Assembly (NCBI GenBank): GCA_963790335.1
Contig: CAWBOB010000008.1
Coordinates: forward strand, 186,001-250,000
DNA length: 64,000 nt
Origin: JAOUEA01 sp963790335
GTDB taxonomy: Bacteria > Actinomycetota > UBA4738 > HRBIN12
Direction: 5' to 3'
Shown: positions 9,872-17,524 of the stretch, piece by piece
Numbering within the stretch: position 1 is the stretch's first letter
Layout of the letters: every line of letters begins with the position of its first letter
The notes under the pieces: model-generated
The model's input: only the letters and a program-made list of their open reading frames with translations
What the model was told of the DNA's origin: nothing
Database searches by the model: none
Made by a program: the position numbers and the translations under genes

Positions 9872-10671
9872 GTGAGCTGCTCCAGCCAGAGCGGAAGGTC
9901 CTCGGCGTGTACACCGAGGCTGCCTACACCCTGAGCGGCGAGCTCCGACGGACGTCCGTCGAAGATCACCGTGCGCTTGAGCACCACCACACGGTCCACG
10001 TCGTCGGCGACCGCGGAGAGCTCGTGGGAGACGAGCAGGACGCCGGCCCCGTGCTCGCGGATCAGGTGCACGAGCGAGCCGCGGAACAGCCGTTGCGACG
10101 AGGCGTCGACACCGGCGACCGGCTCGTCGAGCACCAGCAGCGACGGCTCGCTCGCGAACGCGCGGGCGATGAAGGCGCGCTGCTGTTGCCCACCGGAGAG
10201 CTCGTTGGCCGGCCGGTCTGCGAGGTCCGTCAGGCCGACCGAGGCGATCGCGTGCTCGACCTGCTCACGGTCGGCCCGCGACATCGGCAGCCACCACCGC
10301 CCGTCGGTGAGCCTTCCCGCCGTGACGATCTCGCGCACCGTCGCGGGCAGCTCCGAGCTGAGGTTGGGACGCTGCGGCACGTAGCCGAGCCGGCCGCGAC
10401 GCCGCAACGATCCCGGGGGCCGCCCGAACAAGCTCACCTCGCCGGCGTGGGGCTCGAGGGACCCGAGCAGCAGGTGCAGCAGGGTCGACTTGCCCGAGCC
10501 GTTGGGGCCGACGAGCGCGACGAACTCACCGGCTCGCACGGTGATGTCGACGCGCTCGAGCACCGGTTCCCGCCCGTAGCCGAACGTGACCCCCCGACCC
10601 GCGATCAGCTCGTCGGCCGCCGGCGACCGATCGCGCCCGGCGACCGGCCTAGGCGCAGACGAGGCCGTCAC
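9868..10671 (-). CDS. znuC: Zinc ABC transporter ATP-binding protein
   Basis: A 267-residue ABC ATPase. Walker A is GPNGSGKST, the Q-loop lies in LGYVPQRPNL, the signature is ELSGGQQQR, Walker B is SLLVLDEPVAGVD and the switch His is in LLVSHELS. A roughly 25-residue polar N-terminal extension precedes the ATPase core, so a later start is possible. The GTG overlaps the znuA stop as GTGA. It energises the ZnuB permease for zinc import. Confidence 0.92.
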   Translation of the reverse strand: MTASSAPRPVAGRDRSPAADELIAGRGVTFGYGREPVLERVDITVRAGEFVALVGPNGSGKSTLLHLLLGSLEPHAGEVSLFGRPPGSLRRRGRLGYVPQRPNLSSELPATVREIVTAGRLTDGRWWLPMSRADREQVEHAIASVGLTDLADRPANELSGGQQQRAFIARAFASEPSLLVLDEPVAGVDASSQRLFRGSLVHLIREHGAGVLLVSHELSAVADDVDRVVVLKRTVIFDGRPSELAAQGVGSLGVHAEDLPLWLEQLT

Positions 10672-11552
10672 GCAAGGTCTCCAGGTTCCGGCTGCATCAC
10701 CGACAGGTAGTCGTCACCGGCGGCGAGCTGCGACTCGGTCAGGCCTTCGAGCGGACTCAGCACCGCGGTGCCGAGCCCGGCTTCTGCCGCCACGGTCTCG
10801 GCGGCCTCCGCGGAGGCAAGGTCTTCGGCGAAGACCACGGTCGCGCCGGATCGCCGAGCGAGCGCCGCCAGCTCGGCGATCCGGGCGGCGTCGGGCTCGG
10901 ACTCCGGCGACATGCCCGAGATCGCGAGCTGTTCGAGATCGTAGGCCGCCGCTAGATGACCGAACGCCGCGTGGTTCGTGATCATGGTGCGAGACTCGCA
11001 CGCCGCCAGCCCGGCCCGGAACGCTGCGGCCAGATCGTCGAGCCGCCCCTCGAACCGGCGCGCGTTCGCATGGAACGCCTCGCTCGGGGCACCGGTCACC
11101 CCGGCCAAGGCGGCAGCGATCTCCTCGACGAGGTCGGCGTAGCGAGCCGGATCGAGCCAGACGTGGGGGTCGGACACGGGCGAGGAGGCGTCGAGCGCCG
11201 CTTCCTGCTCCCCCGGCTCGCCGGCGACATCGACGATCAGGCCCGTCGCCTCATCCTCGACGGCCTCCGCGAGGGCCGGCTGAAAGCTTCCGGAGAGATA
11301 CACGACGACGTCGGCGGTCGCGATCTGCTCGAGCGCCTGCGGTGCGAGCTCCAGGTCGTGCGGCTCGATCCCCGGCGGGGTGAGGTTCGTGACCGTGACG
11401 GCATCGCCCCCGACCCGCTCCACGGCGTGTGCGAGCGGATAGAAGCTCGCGACGACCGAGATCGTCTCCCCGGGATCGCGCGCCGCAGCTCCGGAGCCAC
11501 ACGAGGACACCATCGCCGCGCCTCCGAGAACGATACTGAGAATCACTCTCAT
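10668..11552 (-). CDS. znuA: Zinc ABC transporter substrate-binding lipoprotein
   Basis: A 294-residue cluster-A1/A9-type metal-binding protein with a lipoprotein signal (LGGAAMVSSCGSG, lipid Cys near residue 18). Likely zinc ligands are His in PPGIEPHDLEL, PHVWLDP and MITNHAAFGHLA, with an acidic residue in VFAEDLAS. It lacks the long His/Asp-rich loop of some ZnuA proteins. The reading ends SVMQPEPGDLA; a one-base shift near 10690 would instead give NLETLRDGL, the more family-like end, stopping at 10649. It is translationally coupled to mutY upstream (TGAAATGAG junction), and its start codon lies within a Zur-like operator. Confidence 0.9.
   Translation of the reverse strand: MRVILSIVLGGAAMVSSCGSGAAARDPGETISVVASFYPLAHAVERVGGDAVTVTNLTPPGIEPHDLELAPQALEQIATADVVVYLSGSFQPALAEAVEDEATGLIVDVAGEPGEQEAALDASSPVSDPHVWLDPARYADLVEEIAAALAGVTGAPSEAFHANARRFEGRLDDLAAAFRAGLAACESRTMITNHAAFGHLAAAYDLEQLAISGMSPESEPDAARIAELAALARRSGATVVFAEDLASAEAAETVAAEAGLGTAVLSPLEGLTESQLAAGDDYLSVMQPEPGDLA
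11537..11551 (-). promoter_or_regulatory. Candidate Zur operator (7-1-7 dyad) overlapping the znuA start codon
   Basis: The plus-strand sequence TGAGAATCACTCTCA is a 7-1-7 dyad with one mismatched pair, matching the architecture of Fur/Zur boxes (TGAnAATnATTnTCA type). It overlaps the first codons of znuA and ends within the mutY-znuA overlap. Its location implies either an internal, probably leaderless, znu promoter or a roadblock on read-through from mutY. Binding is inferred from the sequence and from zur in the same operon. Confidence 0.6.
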
Positions 11553-12535
11553 TTCACAGAATGGTACGCCGCCGGTGCAGAACCGGTCAACCCGAGGTAG
11601 CCGAGCGCATGGGGCACGGACTGGCCCTGATCCACCGCCGGCTCGTCGGGGAAGGACACGCGCCCGCCGCCGCGACCGGCGAGGGCCGCCTTCGTCGCGG
11701 CGACGAGCCCGTCACCGTGCAGCCCCGCGACCGCCTCGGCTACCCGCTCGACCGAGTGACCGGTCGCGCTCGCGATGCCACCGAGCGTGCGTGGCGAGCG
11801 CACGCGGAGCTCGGCGGTCACCGCGCCCCGCACCTGCCGCATCGATCCCTCGAACCGCGGCTGCCGACGTGTCGCGGGCCTTCCACGGCGACCTGCAGCC
11901 GCGAACGCGCACCACGCCCGCAGCGGACAGACCGTGCATCGGGGTACGGGACGGCACACCTCGCGTCCGAGATCCATGAGCGCTTGGTTCCACGCGGCGG
12001 GCCGGTGCCGGTCGAGCCAGCGGCGGGCGGCAGCGTCCACCACTCGCCGGGATACCTGGTCTGGCTCCGCCCCATGCTCCACCCGAGCGAGGATGCGGCG
12101 TACGTTCGTGTCGACGACCGCGACGGCCCGGCCGTACGCGAGGCTCGCGATCGCGGCCGACGTGTAGTCGCCGACGCCCGCAAGCGTCCGCAGGACCTCG
12201 GGGTCTCGTGGCACCACAGCCCCATGTCGCTCGACGATCTCGCCGGCGGCGCGATGCAGCGCCCGAGCTCGGCGAGGGTAGCCGAGCCGCCCCCACGTGC
12301 GCAGCACGTCGCCGAGCGAGGCCGACGACAGGGCGTGCACATCGGGGAATCGAGCCATGAAGGCTTCGAACGCGGGCGCGACCCTGGCGGCCTGCGTCTG
12401 CTGCAGCATGACCTCGCTCACCAGCACCGCGTAGGGATCCGGACGCCGGGCGCCGGATCGGGCCGGCGCTCGCCACGGGTACGCCAAGCGTCTCGGCCGG
12501 TACCAGTCGAGCAGGGCTGTTCGCGCCTCGCGCAT
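11549..12535 (-). CDS. mutY: A/G-specific adenine DNA glycosylase
   Basis: About 328 residues from MREARTALLDWY (an upstream GTG/ATG at 12562 is possible). The HhH-GPD core has the catalytic Glu in SEVMLQQTQ, the hairpin LAGVGDYTSAAIASLAYG and the catalytic Asp in VVDTNVRR. The iron-sulfur loop is CRPVPRCTVCPLRAWC, with the C-x6-C-x2-C-x5-C spacing of MutY. The C-terminal domain is short, as in actinobacterial MutY. It removes adenine mispaired with 8-oxoguanine. The stop overlaps the znuA start by 4 bases; co-transcription of a repair Fe-S enzyme with zinc uptake is unusual but may simply reflect packing. Confidence 0.93.
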   Translation of the reverse strand: MREARTALLDWYRPRRLAYPWRAPARSGARRPDPYAVLVSEVMLQQTQAARVAPAFEAFMARFPDVHALSSASLGDVLRTWGRLGYPRRARALHRAAGEIVERHGAVVPRDPEVLRTLAGVGDYTSAAIASLAYGRAVAVVDTNVRRILARVEHGAEPDQVSRRVVDAAARRWLDRHRPAAWNQALMDLGREVCRPVPRCTVCPLRAWCAFAAAGRRGRPATRRQPRFEGSMRQVRGAVTAELRVRSPRTLGGIASATGHSVERVAEAVAGLHGDGLVAATKAALAGRGGGRVSFPDEPAVDQGQSVPHALGYLGLTGSAPAAYHSVK

Positions 12536-12585
12536 GGGGACTAGGCTGCTGCCCGTCGTCACTCGGCGTATCGAAAGGGCGAGCC

Positions 12586-12952
12586 ATGACCGTGATCCGG
12601 GACGTGATGAGCACCGACCTGACGATCGTCGCTCCGACCACCACCGTCGCCGACGCCGCGACGATGATGAGCACCCATCAGGTGGGAAGCGCGCTCGTGC
12701 TCGATGGAGAGCGACTGCTCGGCATCTTCACCGAGCGCGACGTCTTGCGAGCCGTCGGCTCTGATTTCGATGCCGAGAACCATCACGTCACCGAGTTCAT
12801 GACGAAGGATCCGAAGACGATCGGCCCCGACGTCGACCCCCACGAGGCGCTTGGAGTCCATGTTCGCCTTCGGATTCCGGCACCTGCCCGTGGTGGAAGG
12901 GGGAACGGTGGTGGGCATCGTGTCGATGCGCGACGTCACCCCGCACGGCTGA
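12586..12952 (+). CDS. Stand-alone CBS-domain pair protein (one frameshift near 12852)
   Basis: About 120 residues forming two CBS motifs. The first contains IRDVMSTDLTIVAPTTTVAD and LLGIFTERDVLRAV; the second contains EFMTKDPKTIGPD, then after a one-base shift FGFRHLPVVEGGTVVGIVSM and RDVTPHG to a TGA. CBS pairs bind adenosine nucleotides and act as energy sensors, usually by regulating a partner. The gene is divergent from mutY with about 50 bases between them. No effector domain is attached, so the partner is unknown. Confidence 0.85.
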
Positions 12953-12969
12953 CATCGGCCGCTTTCATG

Positions 12970-13161
12970 TCAGAAGCCGGCCTTGGAGTCCTTGCTGGGC
13001 ATGTCGTCGGCCGTCGCCTTCAGCACGTCGTGCACCGACGTGAAGACCTCGGCGACGAGCGACGCCTGCTGCCCGTCGTTGCCGGTGATCGTTCCTCGCA
13101 CCGCCGACGCGGTGATCTCACATGCCTTCTCGAAGACTGCCCAGTCGCTCTCACGAGACAT
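12970..13161 (-). CDS. Small acidic hypothetical protein, 63 residues
   Basis: Starts MSRESDWAVFEKACEITAS with a strong Shine-Dalgarno (AGGAGG about 7 bases before the ATG), which decides this start over the longer open frame. The protein is soluble and probably helical, with VRGTITGNDGQQASLVAEVF and a Lys/Asp-rich tail. I do not recognise a characterised family. It converges with the CBS gene and is divergent from the DGPF/ECF42 pair, sharing the 190-base intergenic region. Confidence 0.7.
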   Translation of the reverse strand: MSRESDWAVFEKACEITASAVRGTITGNDGQQASLVAEVFTSVHDVLKATADDMPSKDSKAGF

Positions 13162-13265
13162 CGATGTACCTCCTGGTTGAACCGCTGCCGATCGGTGGAT
13201 GCAGGCTACCTGAGCGCCCCACCGGGAGTAGGAGCTCCCTCGTGCGGAGGCCCGGCCGCTCACGA

Positions 13266-13292
13266 TGTCGAGCGGCGGGTGTGCCGTTCGTC
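13266..13292 (+). promoter_or_regulatory. Candidate ECF42-type promoter of the DGPF-sigma operon
   Basis: TGTCGA at 13266-13271 is followed after 17 bases by CGTC at 13289-13292. This is the form reported for ECF42 sigma factors upstream of their DGPF partner genes. It sits about 60 bases before the DGPF start, in front of the only ECF42 gene in the window, and fits direct autoregulation. Confidence 0.6.
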
Positions 13293-13351
13293 GTATCCGG
13301 GACAGGGGGCGACCGCAGTGCCCCGACGCAACCAGGAGGAGGAGGGATGGC

Positions 13352-13717
13352 ATGCAGTACATGCTGTTGATCTACGGCGACATGAGTTCGTACCCGCAGT
13401 TGAGCGAGGCCGAGCAGGCGGCCGAAAGCCAGCGCTGGTACGACTACTCGATGTGGCTCCAGGATCGCCGCTGGATGAAGGCAGGTGACGCGTTGCAGCC
13501 GGTCGAGCAGGCGACGACCGTTCGCGTTCGCAACGGCGAGCGCATGGTCACCGACGGCCCGTTCGCCGAGACGAAAGAGACGCTCGGTGGCTACTACCTG
13601 CTCGAGGTCGACAACGTCGACGACGCGATCGAGGCGGCGGCACGTTGCCCCGCCGCGCCCCAGGGCACCATCGAGCTGCGACCGGTGAGGGAGCTCCCGG
13701 AGATGCCTCAGGCTTGA
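13352..13717 (+). CDS. YCII-related DGPF-domain protein
   Basis: A 121-residue ferredoxin-like alpha/beta protein starting MQYMLLIYGD after a GGAGGAGGAGG ribosome-binding stretch. It carries the defining motif VTDGPFAETKETLGGYYLLE and the family end IELRPVRELPEM. DGPF proteins are the genomic partners and main targets of ECF42 sigma factors; their biochemical role is not established. The stop overlaps the TTG start of the sigma gene as TTGA, so the two are translationally coupled. Confidence 0.9.
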   Translation: MQYMLLIYGDMSSYPQLSEAEQAAESQRWYDYSMWLQDRRWMKAGDALQPVEQATTVRVRNGERMVTDGPFAETKETLGGYYLLEVDNVDDAIEAAARCPAAPQGTIELRPVRELPEMPQA

Positions 13718-14935
13718 CGGGCCCGACCGATGAGATCGTCGAGCGCTTGTTCCGGCGAGAGTCGGGCAGGGCGGTCGCGGCGTTGATCCGGGCGGTCGGC
13801 AGCTTCGACCTGGCCGAGGAGAGCGTGCAGGACGCCTTCGCGGTCGCGATCGAGCGCTGGCCGCGAGACGGGGTTCCCGACAATCCCGGCGCCTGGATCG
13901 TCACCACCGCCCGGAACCGGGCGATCGATCGCATCAGGCGCGAGCAGGTCGGACGCGCGAAGACCGAGGCTGCCTCCCGTCTGGCCGAGCTCGAGACCGT
14001 CACCGACATGTCCGAGTTCCCCGACGAACGACTCCGCTTGATCTTCACCTGTTGTCACCCTTCCCTGCCGATGGGATCGCGGGTCGCCTTGACGCTGCGC
14101 ACGGTCGGCGGGCTCTCGACCAAGGAGATCGCACGGGCGTTCCTCGTGCCCGAGGCGACGGTTGCGCAACGGTTGGTGCGCGCCAAGCGGAAGATCCGCG
14201 ATGCGGGCATCCCCTACCGGGTGCCGCCGAAGGAGCTGCTCGGTCAACGGCTCGAAGGCGTGCTCGCGGTGCTCTACCTCGTCTTCAACGAGGGGTACAG
14301 CTCGACGAGCGCGCGGGAGCTGGTGCGTACCGATCTCTGCGACGAGGCCATCTGGCTCGCGCGCACGGTCGATCGGTTGCTCCCCGGCCAGGCGGAGGTG
14401 GCCGGGCTCCTCTCCTTGATGCTGCTGCAGCACTCACGCAGGGACACGCGCACCGGCCCCGACGGAGGACTGGTGCTGCTCGAGGACCAGGACCGCGTCG
14501 GGTGGGATCACGAGATGATCGACGAGGGCCTCGAGATCCTCGACCGGGCGATCGCGAAGCGATCGCCCGGTGCCTACCAGTTGCAGGCCGCCATCGCGGC
14601 ACTGCACGCGCGCGCTCCCCGGCCCGACGACACGGACTGGCCGCAGATCGCGAGTCTCTACGCCGCCCTCCTGGAGCTCGATCCCGGTCCCGTCGTGGAG
14701 CTGAACCGCGCCGTCGCCGTGGCCATGGCCGACGGCCCGCGCGCGGGTCTCGCGCTCGTCGAGCCGCTGGAAGCGTCGCTCGACCACTACCACCTGTTCC
14801 ATGCCGCCCGGGCGGATCTGCTCCGGCGTCTCGAACGCCGGGACGACGCGATCGCTGCCTATCGCCGGGCACTCGAGCTCACCGAGAGCCCGGCCGAGCG
14901 CGCCTTCCTGCGACGGCCGCCTCGACCAGCTCTGA
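13714..14935 (+). CDS. ECF42-group RNA polymerase sigma factor with long C-terminal extension (frameshift at the last codons)
   Basis: About 407 residues, started at TTG 13714, which overlaps the upstream stop. Region sigma-2 is seen in SFDLAEESVQDAFAVAIERW and NPGAWIVTTARNRAIDRIRR, and sigma-4 in LTLRTVGGLSTKEIARAFLV with VAQRLVRAKRKIR. The following 200 residues (the DUF6596/TPR-like extension typical of ECF42) include VFNEGYSSTS, LARTVDRLLPGQAEVAGLLS, GAYQLQAAIAALHA and DAIAAYRRALEL. A one-base shift near 14913 restores the family end RLDQL. There is no anti-sigma gene; the extension probably controls activity. It likely transcribes its own operon from the promoter at 13266. Confidence 0.9.
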
Positions 14936-14981
14936 GGGCTCGCCGGCCATCAGGTTCGGGTGCGCTAGGGTTCTCGGATCG

Positions 14982-16394
14982 ATGCTCTTCCCCACGATCG
15001 ATTTCGCCATCTTCTTCGCCCTGGTCTTCCTGGGTCATTGGCTGCTGAACCCGAAACCCTTGCCCTGGAAGCTGTTCATGATCGCGGCGAGCTACGTCTT
15101 CTACGCCTGGTGGAACGTGCACTTCGTCTGGCTGCTGGCAGGCATCTCCGTGCTCGCGCAGGTGGGCGCAGTGGCCGTCGATCGCCAGTCATCACGCGGA
15201 GGCAAGCGGCTCGCCATGGGCGCCGGCGTCGTCGCGACGATCACGCCGCTCGTCGTGTTCAAGTACTACGGGTTCTTCTCGATCGAGGCCACGAGGGCGG
15301 CCGCTTCGCTCGGCGTCGACCTCGGACTCCCCCTCGTGCAGCTGATCTTGCCCGTGGGCATCTCCTTCTTCACGTTCATGGCGATCAGCTACATCGTCGA
15401 CGTGTACCGGGGCGACACGACGGTCGCGAGCTGGCTCGACGTCTTCCTGTACCTCTCGTTCTTCCCGCACCTGGTGGCGGGTCCGATCGTGCGGCCGAAC
15501 GAGCTGATCCCCCAGCTCGGCGTGCGCCGCGACCCACGGCACGTCGACGTGGCGGGCGGCATGTGGTTGATCCTCGGAGGCCTGTTCAAGAAGGTCGTGG
15601 TCTCGAGCTACCTCGCGAGCGCGCTGGTCGACCCGTTGTTCGGCGACCCCGCGGCGTTCTCCGCGCTCGACGTGCTCGTCGGGGTCGCCGCCTACGCGAT
15701 CCAGATCTACGCGGACTTCAGCGGCTACACCGACATCGCGATCGGGGTCGCGACGATGCTCGGGTTCCGCTTCCCGCAGAACTTCGATCGTCCCTACACC
15801 GCGAGGTCGTTGCAGGAGTTCTGGCGGCGCTGGCACATCACGCTCTCGAGGTGGCTGCGCGACTACCTCTACATCCCCCTCGGCGGCTCACGGCGCGGGA
15901 CGGCGCGGACCTACGTCAACATCGTGGTGACCATGGTGCTCGGCGGCCTGTGGCACGGAGCCGCCTGGCCGTTCGTGATCTGGGGCCTGTTCCATGGCAT
16001 CGGACAGGCCGTCGGGGCCTTCAAGCGGGCCCACCTAGCCGAACGCCGCGAGACTCCGCTCCTCGTGTGGGGTCAGCGGGCCACGACGTTCGCGTTGGTC
16101 TGCGTGGGGTGGGTGTTCTTCCGCTCGGACTCGATCGGCACCGCCTTCACGCTGCTCGGACGTGTGTTCGTCGGGTGGGCGACGCCCACCCAGCTGGTCA
16201 CCCCGCTCGCGGTCGCCACCATCGCGCTGATGCTGGCGCTGCAGAACGCGCCACCGCAACCCGGCCTGCGACTGCAACGCACGATGTCGCAGTGGCGTCC
16301 GGTGCCGCTCGGGCTCGCCGCGGCCGTCGCGCTGTTCGTGATCGCGACACTCGGGCCTCAGGGCGTGGCGCCGTTCATCTACTTCCAGTTCTGA
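14982..16394 (+). CDS. MBOAT-family membrane O-acyltransferase (AlgI/DltB-like)
   Basis: A 470-residue protein with about eleven helices. MBOAT landmarks are SFFTFMAISYIVDVYRG, ADFSGYTDIAIGVATMLGF, FWRRWHITLSRWLRDYLYIP and the catalytic His in LGGLWHGAAWPFVIWG. These enzymes pass acyl groups across the membrane to polysaccharides or other envelope polymers. The next gene, an anchored SGNH hydrolase 33 bases downstream, is the usual extracytoplasmic partner that completes transfer. The polymer acylated cannot be told from the window. Confidence 0.92.
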   Translation: MLFPTIDFAIFFALVFLGHWLLNPKPLPWKLFMIAASYVFYAWWNVHFVWLLAGISVLAQVGAVAVDRQSSRGGKRLAMGAGVVATITPLVVFKYYGFFSIEATRAAASLGVDLGLPLVQLILPVGISFFTFMAISYIVDVYRGDTTVASWLDVFLYLSFFPHLVAGPIVRPNELIPQLGVRRDPRHVDVAGGMWLILGGLFKKVVVSSYLASALVDPLFGDPAAFSALDVLVGVAAYAIQIYADFSGYTDIAIGVATMLGFRFPQNFDRPYTARSLQEFWRRWHITLSRWLRDYLYIPLGGSRRGTARTYVNIVVTMVLGGLWHGAAWPFVIWGLFHGIGQAVGAFKRAHLAERRETPLLVWGQRATTFALVCVGWVFFRSDSIGTAFTLLGRVFVGWATPTQLVTPLAVATIALMLALQNAPPQPGLRLQRTMSQWRPVPLGLAAAVALFVIATLGPQGVAPFIYFQF

Positions 16395-16427
16395 TGCGGC
16401 GGATCCGATGAGGCGGCGCGACATCCG

Positions 16428-17507
16428 ATGACGATCCACGAAGGACCATCGCTCGAGCACCGCGAGCAGCTCGGAGAGGCATCCCGAACGCCGGTGGCGC
16501 ACGGCGGGCGCACCATGGCCGCAGGACGCGCGCTGATCGTGATCGTGGTCGCGCTCGCCGCATGGGTCGTGCTGTTCGCGCCGACGCTCGAGCGGGCGTC
16601 CGAGGCTCAACCGCTCGGCACGCGACGCACGGCGTCGCTGTGGGTCCTGCGGCCGCTCGCCGCGGTGAGCGACTTCGTGCAGATCACGGCGGTCACCGAA
16701 GCTGCGAGCCGCGTGCTCGGACGCGATCCCGACACCGCACCCGGCGGCAGCCTCGATGTCCCGTTGCCCGACGATCTGCCACCCGTGGATCCATCGAGCT
16801 CGCCCGCACCGACCGAACCGGTCGTCGAGGACACGAAGATCCGCCGGCCGACACCGACCGACGAGCTCCGCATCGCGGTGGTCGGCGACTCGCTCGCCGC
16901 CGGGCTCGGCGTCTACCTCGAGCGGGAGTTCCGGCCCGCGCTGGTGCAGGTGTTGCGGCAGGGAAGGGTCTCGACGGGCCTGTCGCGCCTCGACTACTTC
17001 GACTGGATGACCGCGATGCGCAGGATCTCCGACGGCTACCGGCCCGACCTGGTCGTGGTGATGATCGGCGACAACGACAACCAGAGCCTGCTGGCGCCGA
17101 ACGAAGACGTCGTGGCCGAGATCGGCTCGTTCGAGTGGCCGCAGGGGTACGAGGACCGGGTCGAGCAGTTCACCCGCATCGCGGTCGACGGCGGATCGCA
17201 CGTGGCATGGGTCGGGCTCCCGATCGTGCAACGCAAGGAGCGCTGGCCGGTGATGCAGCGCCAGAACGACATCTTCGAGCGCGTGATCGACGCCACACCG
17301 AACGCGCTGTACGTCGACACGTGGGACCGGTTCGCGACCCGCGAGGGCCAGTACACGCCCTTCTACTGGGAAGACGGCAAGGTCCAGCTCATCCGAACCG
17401 GCGACGGTCTGCACTTCAACCCGCGTGGCTACGAGCTGCTCGCCGACGCGGTGGGCGAGGCCGTCGTCGACCGGTTCCGGCTTCCCGCCTACACGCTCGC
17501 CGGGTAG
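16428..17507 (+). CDS. Membrane-anchored SGNH/GDSL hydrolase (DUF459-like), partner of the MBOAT protein
   Basis: 359 residues; ATG 16515 is an alternative start. A signal-anchor (ALIVIVVALAAWVVLFAP) is followed by a Pro-rich linker and an SGNH domain: block I VVGDSLAAGLG with the nucleophile Ser, block III MIGDNDNQSL, and the Asp-His pair in DGLHFNPRGYELLA. The domain would sit outside the membrane and either transfer acyl groups to, or remove them from, an envelope polymer. Immediate proximity to an MBOAT gene supports an O-acylation system. Confidence 0.85.
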   Translation: MTIHEGPSLEHREQLGEASRTPVAHGGRTMAAGRALIVIVVALAAWVVLFAPTLERASEAQPLGTRRTASLWVLRPLAAVSDFVQITAVTEAASRVLGRDPDTAPGGSLDVPLPDDLPPVDPSSSPAPTEPVVEDTKIRRPTPTDELRIAVVGDSLAAGLGVYLEREFRPALVQVLRQGRVSTGLSRLDYFDWMTAMRRISDGYRPDLVVVMIGDNDNQSLLAPNEDVVAEIGSFEWPQGYEDRVEQFTRIAVDGGSHVAWVGLPIVQRKERWPVMQRQNDIFERVIDATPNALYVDTWDRFATREGQYTPFYWEDGKVQLIRTGDGLHFNPRGYELLADAVGEAVVDRFRLPAYTLAG

Positions 17508-17524
17508 CAGGCCCCGGGCGCAGA

